Below, piece after piece: positions 21,513 to 30,947 of a stretch of DNA of 64,000 nt. The notes beneath the pieces were generated by a model that was not told the DNA's origin, searched no databases, and was given only the letters and a program-made list of their open reading frames with translations. Position numbers and translations under genes: made by a program. Origin of the DNA: Chitinophagaceae bacterium (GTDB lineage Bacteria; Bacteroidota; Bacteroidia; Chitinophagales; Chitinophagaceae); NCBI GenBank assembly GCA_024643655.1, contig JAHEMM010000006.1:1-64000 (forward strand), in the 5' to 3' direction. Numbering within the stretch: the first letter of the stretch is position 1; each line of letters starts with the position of its first letter.

Positions 21513-22741
21513 AGTTTGAATGGTTTCATTTTTGGTTTTTTGTCAACAAGATTTTCGGGAGTAAGACTTGGAATTGCTTTTTCTGCTTTATCCAGAAGCG
21601 TTACCATAAAGCTTCTTAATAAAATCAATGCAGTAGGGTTTTGTTCGATGATCATTGAATACATACTTACAGGATGATAAGTAATGTCTCCAATGCCGTC
21701 TTTATTCATATCATATCCATCATACTTATCCCAGTAGTTATTATCAAAACTGCTGGAAACCATGGTTCCGTTAGTAGCAATATCAAATGTGTTTCCTTTA
21801 AAGTTGTTATTTGTAATTACATTATCGACACAATTAGCCTGAACTTTCATTGCCCAACCATTCTTATTAAATAGGTTTTTATTTACAGCGATTCTGTTGC
21901 ATCCTTCCATAAAAATGCCAACAGTATTAGAAATAAATTTATTATTAGCTATTTTGCTATCTGTAATGTCTTTTAAAAGGATGGCATAAGATGCAGTTCC
22001 CCAATTTTCTTCGAATACATTATTTTCCATTCGAACGTGGTGCGTATACATAACAGCTACTCCAGCACCGTTCTTTCGGAAAATATTGTACGCATAAAAA
22101 TTATTGTGTGAGAACATAAAATGCAAACCGTAGCGAATATTATTTTCACTCTTATTATTTCTTATTTCAGACTCGGTTACAAACTCAAAATAGATACCAT
22201 CCCGGTGTCCTTGAATGTGATTATTCGTAACAAATGCATAGGATGATTTCCATATATGAATACCATTGCCGGCACTTTGCTCAGAAACAGCTTGGCCAAG
22301 AATAGTATTTCCATTTATTGTGCAATACGTAGTATTGGCAAGATGAATACCGAAATGAGCATTAGTGATTTTATTGTTTTCAACAATTACTCTTGTTGCG
22401 TCAATAATATTGATAGCAGAATAATCATTGGAACTGGAGTGTTTGGAATCTATAAAATGAAAGCCCTGAACTTTGATATCACTGCCGCTAAGGATCATAT
22501 TTTCAACTTTCTTTTCCCCATCTATTACTGGATAGTTGATGCCGATAAGTGTAATTGATTTTGTAATAGTGATTCTGCCTTCTTTATATAAACCAGGAAA
22601 AACTTTTACGGTGTCGCCATTTTTTGCTAATTCAATACCTTTTATAATTGAGTTGATTGGTTTGTCTTTACCAACAATAATAATATTGCCAAAGATGAAA
22701 GGAGAAATGCAGAGTGATATAAATAGTATTATGAATCTCAT
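21509..22741 (-). CDS. nosD: nitrous oxide reductase maturation protein NosD
   Basis: Parallel beta-helix repeats; between nosL and nosF. Confidence 0.93.
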   Translation of the reverse strand: MRFIILFISLCISPFIFGNIIIVGKDKPINSIIKGIELAKNGDTVKVFPGLYKEGRITITKSITLIGINYPVIDGEKKVENMILSGSDIKVQGFHFIDSKHSSSNDYSAINIIDATRVIVENNKITNAHFGIHLANTTYCTINGNTILGQAVSEQSAGNGIHIWKSSYAFVTNNHIQGHRDGIYFEFVTESEIRNNKSENNIRYGLHFMFSHNNFYAYNIFRKNGAGVAVMYTHHVRMENNVFEENWGTASYAILLKDITDSKIANNKFISNTVGIFMEGCNRIAVNKNLFNKNGWAMKVQANCVDNVITNNNFKGNTFDIATNGTMVSSSFDNNYWDKYDGYDMNKDGIGDITYHPVSMYSMIIEQNPTALILLRSFMVTLLDKAEKAIPSLTPENLVDKKPKMKPFKL

Positions 22742-22742
22742 T

Positions 22743-23183
22743 TTATTTACTTCTTTCTAAGAGTTCAGCCCAGCTTAATAATTGCCCAGTTTGGCCTTTC
22801 ATCTTCTCTGCTTCATTATTAGTGGCAAAACCTCCAGCATTACTTCCCATTGGACTTCTTAGCTCTGGGGTTACAAGAAATATACTTTTGTTTACATCCA
22901 GAAATTCATTTGGTTTATTGAAATTAATAGTCAATTTTTTTGCTATTTCTTTTTCTTCCAACGTATTGGATTTAACAAAGTTGATCATACAACGCAGATC
23001 ATCAAATTTGTAAACTTTTCCTTTTTTGGTTAGTATTTCACCACCGTATTTAAAATCAACTATTCCCATTTTGCATACATGACAATCGTCTTGTCCTGCT
23101 ACAAATGGCTGTGGCTGGGATGAACAGGAAGTAAAAACAAATAAACTAATTATAAGTACAAGTATTGATTCAAAACTTTTCAT
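22743..23183 (-). CDS. nosL: NosL copper-binding lipoprotein
   Basis: Lipobox FTSCSS; 'DDCHVCKMGIVDFKYGGEI'. Confidence 0.9.
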   Translation of the reverse strand: MKSFESILVLIISLFVFTSCSSQPQPFVAGQDDCHVCKMGIVDFKYGGEILTKKGKVYKFDDLRCMINFVKSNTLEEKEIAKKLTINFNKPNEFLDVNKSIFLVTPELRSPMGSNAGGFATNNEAEKMKGQTGQLLSWAELLERSK

Positions 23184-23189
23184 TATTTT

Positions 23190-23771
23190 TTATTTTTTTC
23201 TGTGAAGAAACCATTCGACACCATAAATAAGAATTACTAATACTCCGGCACCAACTACTATCCAGCCTGCTACATCTGGAAATGAATAGGCATCAAAATT
23301 CAACAACCGTTTATGACCTAGTACAGGTGGTTGGTATGATAATCCTGGAACTTGAATAGCCGCTTTTGTATCTAAATTATGTCCATAATCATAGCCCCAT
23401 CTGTATAAATCATATAGCACTAGTAGACCCCCTATTATAGTAGCAATGATATAGGCAAGAAGAATTTTTCTTTTGCCGGATATGGCAGCTGTCATACCCA
23501 ACAGCATAAAAAATATAACGACATAAGACAGGTATTTAAATTCAGGAAACATATCTGCTGAAATATGTTTCATGCCTATATAATGATTTAATCCATTAAT
23601 GATTTCAACATCTCCACTTAATTTATTGATCCAGATATACATTGAAAGGCCTTCAGGATATTGAGGCGCAAATAAATCAATACGCCAAGCAGGAAGAAAA
23701 AAGACGGCAATTAATGCGCCACTAGCGAAAGCAACCAATATCCTTGAGGGTACACTAAGATTTTTATTCAT
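23190..23771 (-). CDS. nos-cluster membrane protein of unknown function
   Basis: 193 aa, about 4 TM segments, between fasciclin gene and nosL. Confidence 0.75.
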   Translation of the reverse strand: MNKNLSVPSRILVAFASGALIAVFFLPAWRIDLFAPQYPEGLSMYIWINKLSGDVEIINGLNHYIGMKHISADMFPEFKYLSYVVIFFMLLGMTAAISGKRKILLAYIIATIIGGLLVLYDLYRWGYDYGHNLDTKAAIQVPGLSYQPPVLGHKRLLNFDAYSFPDVAGWIVVGAGVLVILIYGVEWFLHRKK

Positions 23772-23786
23772 CTGTTGGTATTTATA

Positions 23787-23814
23787 ACCTCCGAAGCCTT
23801 TCGATTCCGGAGGT
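23787..23814. other. intercistronic hairpin
   Basis: ACCTCCGAA...TTCCGGAGGT (one bulge), no T-run. Confidence 0.6.
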
Positions 23815-23845
23815 ATTTTAAAAAAAAGAAGAAGTCAGAAAAAAA

Positions 23846-24415
23846 TTAGTTCCCAGTTGGTGGAAGTAAAACTTCATCAATTATATACACCAAACCATTA
23901 CTTGCAGGTACGGCTGCTACTATATTTGCAGTGCCGTTTACTTTTATTTTTCCATCAGCACCTTTAGTGATAGTTATTTTTTTATTATTAGCCTGGTCGA
24001 TTTTTTGCCCATCTTGCATCATCTCTTCTTTAAATACTCCAATAGAGACATGATATTCAAGAATATTTTGTAAATCAAGTTTTTTGTCTGCTTTCATTAA
24101 TCCGTCTACTGTTCCGGCCGGAAGTTTTTCAAATGCTGCATTAGTTGGTGCAAAAACTGTAAATGGCCCTGCATTTGATAGAGCTGTTACATAATCTGCT
24201 TGTTGTAAAGCTGCAACTAGTGTTGTATGATCTTTTGAACCAAGTGCAATCTTCACAATATCTTTTTGTGATTCGTCATCTACAACGGATTCCTGGCCTC
24301 CACCTGTATTGGTTGTTGTATTGTCAGATGTTGTTGTATCTTTTTTTTCATTGTTGCAGGCTACAATGAAACTGACTATAATAATCGCCGCAAATGTTTT
24401 AATTAAATGTTTCAT
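23846..24415 (-). CDS. fasciclin (FAS1) domain lipoprotein
   Basis: SFIVACNN lipobox; 'SNAGPFTVFAPTNAAFEKLPAGTVDGLM', 'NGLVYIIDEVLLPP'. Confidence 0.92.
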   Translation of the reverse strand: MKHLIKTFAAIIIVSFIVACNNEKKDTTTSDNTTTNTGGGQESVVDDESQKDIVKIALGSKDHTTLVAALQQADYVTALSNAGPFTVFAPTNAAFEKLPAGTVDGLMKADKKLDLQNILEYHVSIGVFKEEMMQDGQKIDQANNKKITITKGADGKIKVNGTANIVAAVPASNGLVYIIDEVLLPPTGN

Positions 24416-24450
24416 ATTAAATGTTTTTTAGACTTTTATATGGTTTAAAT

Positions 24451-24480
24451 GAAGAACTCCTCCTTGTAGAGGAGTTCTTC
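24451..24480. other. intercistronic hairpin after nosZ
   Basis: Perfect 12-bp arms GAAGAACTCCTC/GAGGAGTTCTTC, no long T-run on minus strand. Confidence 0.75.
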
Positions 24481-24486
24481 TAAATT

Positions 24487-26475
24487 TTATTTTGCTGCTG
24501 ATGGTGCAGGAGTTTTACCCATGCTAAATGAAATTGGTACATTACTACCAGCAGGAGAAACTCTTATATATCCTTGCATTTCCTGATGTAATGCTGAACA
24601 GAAGTCAGTACAATACATTGGAAACATTCCAACCTTTTCAGGTATCCATTTCAATGTTTGGGTCTCTCCCGGCATAATCAATAGTTCAGCATTATTAGCT
24701 CCCTTGATAGCAAAGCCATGTGGTACATCCCAATCTTGTTCGAGGTTTGTAAGGTGGAAATAAACCTCATCACCAACTTTTACACCTTCTATATTATCTG
24801 GATTAAAATGTGAACGAATAGATGTTATGTAAACATGCACTTTTTTGCCATCCCTTACTACTTTTGCCTGACCTTCACCTTTAGTAACATATGGATGTTC
24901 ATTCTCTTCAATTTTGAAAAACTTCACTGAATTTTTATTGATCAACGCAGCTGGTGCTGCTTGAGCATAGTGCGGTTCGCCAATAGTAGGGAAGTCAAGA
25001 ATCAATTTCATTTTATCTCCACTGATATCATATAACTGAGCACTCTGTGTTAATTCGGGCCCGGTAGGTAGATATCTATCTTTGGTGATCTTGTTATAAG
25101 CAACAAGATATTTGCCAAATGGTTTTCTGCTGTCACCACCAGGTACCATTAAATGTCCAATAGAATAATATGTAGGGACTCTATCGAGTACTTGAAGACT
25201 CTTTACATTCCATTTTACTACTTCAGAAGATACAAACATGGAAGTATATGCATTTCCATTGTTGTCAAATTCTGTATGTAATGGACCAAGACCCGGTTTC
25301 TGCACTTCTCCATGTAATGCTGCTTCATACTTTATTACTGGGATGCCTTCGTAATCGCCATCAAATGCTTTATCAGCAATAGCTTTTTGCAATTTTGTAA
25401 ATGAATAAACAGGCATTAATGCTGCCAACTTACCGCTGCCAACAATATATTCACCGGTAGGATCTACATCACAACCGTGGGGAGATTTAGGACAAGGGAT
25501 TAAATAAACGAGATCTGCCAGTTCTTTTGAATCAAGCACCGTTATTTCTGTCTCAATAGTAGAAGTAGCACTATGTGTTTTATCGCTATAAGTGTTGTGT
25601 GCATAGCGAACAGCTTGCTTTCTTCCTTTGCCTTGTTTTACATATTCTTCTGCTTTTTTCCAATTTACAGCCATTATAAAGTCCTTATCTCTTTGTGAAG
25701 CATTTACTTCTAATAAAGTATTGGCTTGCTCCGAATTATAGCAAGAGAAGAAGAACCATCCATGACTCGGCCCTTTACCAGCATGACTTAAATCGAAATT
25801 TACACCTGGTGTTCTTATCTGAAAAGCAATTTTCATATTACCTTCTTTAGGATCAACACTTAAAAAACTAACATTGCCTTTAAAATTTTGTTTGTAAGAA
25901 TCAATTGGAACATCTCCATTAGCATCGTCTGGTGGAATACTAAAACGGGTGCCAGCTACTACATATTCTGTATTTTCTGTTACAAAAGCAGATGAGTGGT
26001 TACCTGCACTATTAGGAATCTCAATAATTTCTGCTGTACGGAATGTTTTCAAATCGATTCTGGCAATACGTGGTGTATTATTCCCATTAATAAATACCCA
26101 ACGGCCATCTACTTCACCATTAGTTTGTGATAGTTCGGGATGGTGGGCATCATCCCACGGAACAAAACCGTGAGAAGTATTTAACATAGGTTTTGTTTCT
26201 TCACTAAATCCCCATCCTTTTTCTGGATCAGTTGAAAAAACAGGAATTACTCTCAATAATCTTCCGGATGGCAATCCATATACAGACATTTGTCCGCTAA
26301 AGCCACCAGAAACAAAATTGTAAAATTCATCATACTTGCCGGGAGCTACATATGCTTTTGAAGCATCTCCACTCGCAGCTGACTGTGTGCCTTTCGATTT
26401 ACAACTTTCCAATAGAAAAAAAGCGAAGGCTGCAATAAGGAGGTATTGCAATTTTTTAAGTTCAAAGGTTCTCAT
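24487..26475 (-). CDS. nosZ: nitrous-oxide reductase, Sec-dependent (clade II type)
   Basis: 662 aa; DDAHHPELSQTNGEVDGRWVFING, CuA motif CTDFCSALHQEMQG; no RR twin-arginine signal; FFLLESCKSKG lipoprotein-like N-terminus. Confidence 0.95.
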   Translation of the reverse strand: MRTFELKKLQYLLIAAFAFFLLESCKSKGTQSAASGDASKAYVAPGKYDEFYNFVSGGFSGQMSVYGLPSGRLLRVIPVFSTDPEKGWGFSEETKPMLNTSHGFVPWDDAHHPELSQTNGEVDGRWVFINGNNTPRIARIDLKTFRTAEIIEIPNSAGNHSSAFVTENTEYVVAGTRFSIPPDDANGDVPIDSYKQNFKGNVSFLSVDPKEGNMKIAFQIRTPGVNFDLSHAGKGPSHGWFFFSCYNSEQANTLLEVNASQRDKDFIMAVNWKKAEEYVKQGKGRKQAVRYAHNTYSDKTHSATSTIETEITVLDSKELADLVYLIPCPKSPHGCDVDPTGEYIVGSGKLAALMPVYSFTKLQKAIADKAFDGDYEGIPVIKYEAALHGEVQKPGLGPLHTEFDNNGNAYTSMFVSSEVVKWNVKSLQVLDRVPTYYSIGHLMVPGGDSRKPFGKYLVAYNKITKDRYLPTGPELTQSAQLYDISGDKMKLILDFPTIGEPHYAQAAPAALINKNSVKFFKIEENEHPYVTKGEGQAKVVRDGKKVHVYITSIRSHFNPDNIEGVKVGDEVYFHLTNLEQDWDVPHGFAIKGANNAELLIMPGETQTLKWIPEKVGMFPMYCTDFCSALHQEMQGYIRVSPAGSNVPISFSMGKTPAPSAAK

Positions 26476-26502
26476 AAATTTTAATTTATATAGTTGTTGA
26501 TT

Positions 26503-26973
26503 TTATTTTTCACCATCATTGCTACGCATAAACTCTATTAAGCTCCTTGCATCATCTTTTGTGATATTTTGGTTGGGCATTCTTACGAGACATTGTTCTA
26601 ATAATTTTTGTGCCTCAGGATCTGTTTCCAGCATCATATCCACATTGGTAATCATATTCATGATCCAGAGTGGCTGTCTGGTTTTTGTAACATTTTTCCA
26701 TCCTGGCCCTACCAGTTTTTCTTCCGTTAGCCTATGACATGATTGACATTTTAACTCATAAGCCGCTTTACCTGTACTGACCATTGTTTGATCTAAAGGA
26801 TTACTTAAAGCAATATCACCCTCTTTTAATTCTGTGCCATGCGTTTCAGGCTGGTCTTTGGTTAGTTCTTGAACATCAATAGGTTTGGTATCATTTTTTA
26901 CTCCTTCTTTGCATGATATTAGAAAAAAGAGGAAAATTAATGTGAAAAATGCGAGCAATTTTAAAGGTTTCAT
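26503..26973 (-). CDS. c-type cytochrome lipoprotein of nos operon
   Basis: FFLISCKEG lipobox, heme motif CQSCH, 'MPNQNITKDDARSLIEFM'. Confidence 0.88.
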   Translation of the reverse strand: MKPLKLLAFFTLIFLFFLISCKEGVKNDTKPIDVQELTKDQPETHGTELKEGDIALSNPLDQTMVSTGKAAYELKCQSCHRLTEEKLVGPGWKNVTKTRQPLWIMNMITNVDMMLETDPEAQKLLEQCLVRMPNQNITKDDARSLIEFMRSNDGEK

Positions 26974-27022
26974 ATGTTGATTTTTTATGGTTTATTAAAA
27001 GACATTGACATCTTTTATTTAT

Positions 27023-27087
27023 CAAATGTATCTTTGATAGGATTTGCTTATTATGACTATCATCAAAAAAAAAACTGATAATAATCA
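27023..27087 (-). promoter_or_regulatory. nos operon promoter with tandem operators
   Basis: TGACTATCATCA (27054-27065) and TGATAATAATCA (27076-27087), 22 bp apart; TACATTTG (minus) at 27030-27023, 29.5 and 51.5 bp from their centres. Confidence 0.65.
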
Positions 27088-27121
27088 TCTAATTATAGTA
27101 TGTAGAAATTAATGTTTGCAT

Positions 27122-27562
27122 ATGATTTTTTCGAAGAGCTTTGGCTATGCCCTCAGAAGTGTATTGTATATTTCAATGATTCGGGATACAAAAACAAAAG
27201 TGCAATTGGATGAAATTGCTGAACAGTTGATTGTGCCGAGACATTTTCTTGGAAAAGTGATGAAAAAATTGGTGAAAGACGGAGTGTTGAATTCTATGCG
27301 AGGCCCTTTTGGCGGATTTAGTATTAATGCCAGAACATTAGAAAAGACTTTATTTGAATTAATAGAAATAACTGGTGAAGTAGAAGAATTCGGGAAATGT
27401 GTATTAAGCTTAAAAAAGTGCAATTCAAAAAATCCTTGTCCAATACATCATCAAATTGATGGACTTAGAAAAAAGTGGCATCATTTACTTTCTACAACAA
27501 CTATAGGAGATTTAATAAATAAAGATCAGCCAGATTTTATTAAAAGTATTACAGCCATTTAG
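27122..27562 (+). CDS. Rrf2 family regulator (NsrR/IscR-like) with three-Cys motif
   Basis: 'FSKSFGYALRSVLYISMI', HTH, CVLSLKKCNSKNPC; ATG at 27122 preferred over TTG at 27116. Confidence 0.88.
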   Translation: MIFSKSFGYALRSVLYISMIRDTKTKVQLDEIAEQLIVPRHFLGKVMKKLVKDGVLNSMRGPFGGFSINARTLEKTLFELIEITGEVEEFGKCVLSLKKCNSKNPCPIHHQIDGLRKKWHHLLSTTTIGDLINKDQPDFIKSITAI

Positions 27563-27580
27563 CACTAATGATCTGTTAAC

Positions 27581-27623
27581 TGACCTAAATCATTTTTTAA
27601 GAATCTTGACCCTTCTATTTTTA
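27581..27623 (+). promoter_or_regulatory. operator/promoter of ric-like gene
   Basis: TGACCTAAATCA 27581-27592; TATTTTTA 27616-27623, 29.5 bp from centre. Confidence 0.55.
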
Positions 27624-27641
27624 CCTTCAGAAATTCATTTT

Positions 27642-28391
27642 ATGTTTTTAAAACCATTTGAAATAAATCGGAAATCCTTAGTCGCAGATATAGTGGCCAA
27701 TGATTACAGAACAGCAGATGTTTTTCGTAAACATGGAATTGGCTATTGTTGTGGTGGAAAGTGGCCAATGGATATGGCATGCGAAATGAATGGTGTAGAT
27801 ATCGATGCTTTACATTCAGAACTAGAGTCTGTAGTTCGATTAAAAACAGTTTCTAATCAACTTGACTTTAATGATTTTGAAACGAACTTTATCATTAATT
27901 ATATTATAAATGTACATCACCAATATATAAAAAAGACACTGGGAGGGACAAAGCAACTACTTTCTGAATTTGTAAATGAACATATTGAAAAATTTCCATA
28001 CCTGTCTGAAGTACAAGAGCAATTTGAAAATTTTGAAAAAAAAATATTCCCTTCCATGAAACAAGAGGAGGAAGTTGTTTTTCCTTATATACGCCATATA
28101 GATCATGCCTACAAACATAAAGAGCAGTATGCTGCCTTATTGATTCGTACAATGAAAAAACCTGTTGAAGATTCATTGTATAAGGGGAATGATGCTATTA
28201 CAACAATAATATTAAAAATTCGGAAATTAACGAACAGCTACACACCTCCTGAAAAAGTTTGTGTCAGTCATAAAGTTGTACTTGCTAAATTGAAAGAATT
28301 GGACAATGATCTGATGCATCATTTCTATCTTGAGCAATCAATACTATATCCAAGAGCTATTGCTATTGAAAAAGAAGTACTAAGTTTTTAA
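27642..28391 (+). CDS. second RIC/YtfE-like DUF542-hemerythrin protein
   Basis: 'ADVFRKHGIGYCCGGKWPMDMAC', hemerythrin-like His/Glu motifs; ATG at 27642 preferred over TTG at 27606. Confidence 0.88.
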   Translation: MFLKPFEINRKSLVADIVANDYRTADVFRKHGIGYCCGGKWPMDMACEMNGVDIDALHSELESVVRLKTVSNQLDFNDFETNFIINYIINVHHQYIKKTLGGTKQLLSEFVNEHIEKFPYLSEVQEQFENFEKKIFPSMKQEEEVVFPYIRHIDHAYKHKEQYAALLIRTMKKPVEDSLYKGNDAITTIILKIRKLTNSYTPPEKVCVSHKVVLAKLKELDNDLMHHFYLEQSILYPRAIAIEKEVLSF

Positions 28392-28413
28392 TAAATTTAA
28401 AAATTATCAAAGC

Positions 28414-29247
28414 TTATTCGTGAATACACATAATAGGAATATGTGATTGGAATATCAATTGCTTGGTACTACTTGGTTTAAAAATTCCATCCAGTAATTT
28501 GTGTTTTTTTGGTATTGCAATAATCAGGTCCATGTTATTTTTTTCTGCAAATTCATTGATGCCGTCTTCTATATCCGGATTGGTTATAAACTGATAAGTT
28601 GGTTTTAAATCGTCAAGTAAAAAGTGCAGCTTAAATGTTTGTTCAGGTGTTTCCGGATGAAAGTTTTTATTATTATAGTCGACATTTAGGATATGAAGAT
28701 CTGCCTTAAAAGTACTGACCATTTCTTTGATGACAGCTACTGGAGTTTTTTCTTGTACTTCTTTGAAATCGCAGGCAAAACCAATTTTATTGATACCTTT
28801 TCCATATTCTTTTCCTGGAGGTATAGCTATTACAGGCCAGGAAAGGTGACGAATTGCAGTTAAGGTAGTGCTTCCAAATAATAAGTTTTCAATTCCGGTT
28901 TTCCCTTTTGCCCCCATTATTACTGCAAATGGTTTTTCTTTATTGCAGAGTTCTTCAATTTCATCAATAGGAGTTCCAACTCTGCTTTCGATTTCAACTT
29001 TAATTTTTCCTGAAGTAATATGTAGTATATTATTTTTTAATTCTGTTAACTGCATTTCGCTATTTTTTTTCATTTCCTCTACTGAAACTACAACAACTGG
29101 AATTTCAGTGTAAGAAACAGGAATATTATATACATTCACTAGCAGTAATTCTGCATTTATGTCTACCGCCATGTCTGCCGCATAATTCAATGCATTTAAT
29201 GCAACAGGAGAAAAATCTGTAGGAACGATTATCTTTTTCATTTTCAT
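28414..29247 (-). CDS. universal stress protein, two UspA domains
   Basis: KKIIVPTDFSPVALNALNYAADMA; GAKGKTGIENLLFGSTT. Confidence 0.9.
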   Translation of the reverse strand: MKMKKIIVPTDFSPVALNALNYAADMAVDINAELLLVNVYNIPVSYTEIPVVVVSVEEMKKNSEMQLTELKNNILHITSGKIKVEIESRVGTPIDEIEELCNKEKPFAVIMGAKGKTGIENLLFGSTTLTAIRHLSWPVIAIPPGKEYGKGINKIGFACDFKEVQEKTPVAVIKEMVSTFKADLHILNVDYNNKNFHPETPEQTFKLHFLLDDLKPTYQFITNPDIEDGINEFAEKNNMDLIIAIPKKHKLLDGIFKPSSTKQLIFQSHIPIMCIHE

Positions 29248-29259
29248 TTTTTTGCAATA

Positions 29260-29302
29260 CTAATTTACGCATATTGGTATTAATAGTAAATGACTTCAAT
29301 CA
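29260..29302 (-). promoter_or_regulatory. usp operator/promoter
   Basis: TGACTTCAATCA 29291-29302; TAAATTAG (minus) at 29267-29260, 29.5 bp from centre. Confidence 0.5.
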
Positions 29303-29343
29303 TTGAATTGGATAAATTTTGTCCCGCAAATCATAGTCACAGA

Positions 29344-29386
29344 TGATTTTTGTCAAAAAGGATCGTTTAATTAGTGCCTAACTTTA
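29344..29386 (+). promoter_or_regulatory. operator/promoter of YgaP-like TM protein, possibly of the downstream kinase/regulator too
   Basis: TGATTTTTGTCA 29344-29355; TAACTTTA 29379-29386, 29.5 bp from centre. Confidence 0.55.
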
Positions 29387-29404
29387 ATTATTAAAAATTT
29401 CAAC

Positions 29405-29623
29405 ATGAAAAAGAATATGTCATCGTTTGATAGAGGTATTAGGTTATTGATTGTAGCAGTAATTGCTGTCTTGTATTTTACAAATTCTATATCTGGTATC
29501 TTGGCAATAGTATTGTTAATTGCGGCAGGAATATTTCTACTAACAAGTTTAGCCGGCTCTTGTCCTATGTATTCATTATTTGGGATTAGTACTTGTAAAG
29601 TAAACAAGGACACAACTAGTTAA
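29405..29623 (+). CDS. DUF2892/YgaP-like transmembrane protein
   Basis: 'SSFDRGIRLLIVAVIAVLYF', 'GSCPMYSLFGISTC'. Confidence 0.85.
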   Translation: MKKNMSSFDRGIRLLIVAVIAVLYFTNSISGILAIVLLIAAGIFLLTSLAGSCPMYSLFGISTCKVNKDTTS

Positions 29624-29714
29624 AAGATTTAAAATTTGTGCCTTGTACTCAGTATTTTTGTTATATTAAAAAGGAGGAAAATACTTCTCCAATATAATAA
29701 ATGACATAATCAAC

Positions 29715-30947
29715 ATGCTTGATCAGGTACACATGGTTTCTCTGTTTGAAAATGCAACAGAGGGAATAGTTTTAACAAATAGTCAAGGAGTTATTGTAAT
29801 GGCAAACCCAGCTGCAGAGAATATGTTTGGGTATGCAAAAAATGAATTGATCGGACATCCAATTGAAATTCTTATTCCTGAACAATTCAAGCCAAATCAT
29901 CATAAGCTAAGAGAAAGTTTTTATGAGCATCCTTCAAACAGGTCGATGGGTCATGGACGGGATTTGCATGGCAGAAAAAAAGATGGAACAAACCTTCCGG
30001 CAGAAGTTAGTTTAAGCCATTATGAAAGAGATGGCGAAATGTATGTGATTGCATTTATTGTAGATATATCTGAAAGGAAAGATATTGAAAACAATATGTT
30101 GTTACAAAAAGCAGAACTTGAAAATATTACAGGAAAAATAAGACAATTAAATGCTGAATTGGAAATAAAGGTTGAAGAGCGGACTTTGATATTAAAAGAA
30201 GCATTACAAAAATTGGAACAATCACAAAAGGAACTTAGTGAAGCATTGAATAAGGAACGAGAATTGAATGAAATAAAAAGCAGGTTTGTTTCAATGGCGT
30301 CACATGAATTCAGAACGCCGCTTACAACTGTATTTTCATCGGCATCACTTTTAGCTAAATATACGAATACAGAAGATCAGGATAAAAGGGATAAGCATAT
30401 TCAAAGGATAAAAAATTCCGTTTCTAACCTGAATGATATATTGGAAGATTTTCTGTCTTTGGGAAAACTAAATGAAGGAAAAGTTGAAAGCTTATCTGAG
30501 AAAATTAATATAAAAGAAGTTATTCAAGAAACATTGGAAGAAATGCATCCAATACTTAAAAAGAATCAACATTTTATAGTAGAGTGTGAAGGAGATTGTG
30601 TTGCATTTTCGGATGGGAAATTGCTTAAGAATATTTTGATTAATCTGATTAGTAACGCAATTAAATTTTCGGATGAAGGAAAACCTATTACTATAAAAGG
30701 AGTTCATGAAGCTGAAGTAGCAGCAATTTCAGTTGTCGATCAGGGTATAGGAATAGCTGATAAAGATATGGAGCACTTGTTTTCTAGTTTCTTTAGAGCC
30801 ACAAATGCTACCAATATTCAGGGTACAGGACTAGGATTACACATTGTTAAAAGATATGTTGATGTTTTGGGAGGGAAAGTAGGGATACAAAGTGTATTAA
30901 ATAGGGGCACAACTGTTAACTTTACTATACCTATAAATAAGACTTGA
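29715..30947 (+). CDS. PAS sensor histidine kinase (FixL-like PAS)
   Basis: PAS with EQFKPNHHKLRESF...GHGRDLHGRKKDGT; HisKA SHEFRTPL; HATPase GTGLGLHIVKRY. Confidence 0.92.
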   Translation: MLDQVHMVSLFENATEGIVLTNSQGVIVMANPAAENMFGYAKNELIGHPIEILIPEQFKPNHHKLRESFYEHPSNRSMGHGRDLHGRKKDGTNLPAEVSLSHYERDGEMYVIAFIVDISERKDIENNMLLQKAELENITGKIRQLNAELEIKVEERTLILKEALQKLEQSQKELSEALNKERELNEIKSRFVSMASHEFRTPLTTVFSSASLLAKYTNTEDQDKRDKHIQRIKNSVSNLNDILEDFLSLGKLNEGKVESLSEKINIKEVIQETLEEMHPILKKNQHFIVECEGDCVAFSDGKLLKNILINLISNAIKFSDEGKPITIKGVHEAEVAAISVVDQGIGIADKDMEHLFSSFFRATNATNIQGTGLGLHIVKRYVDVLGGKVGIQSVLNRGTTVNFTIPINKT

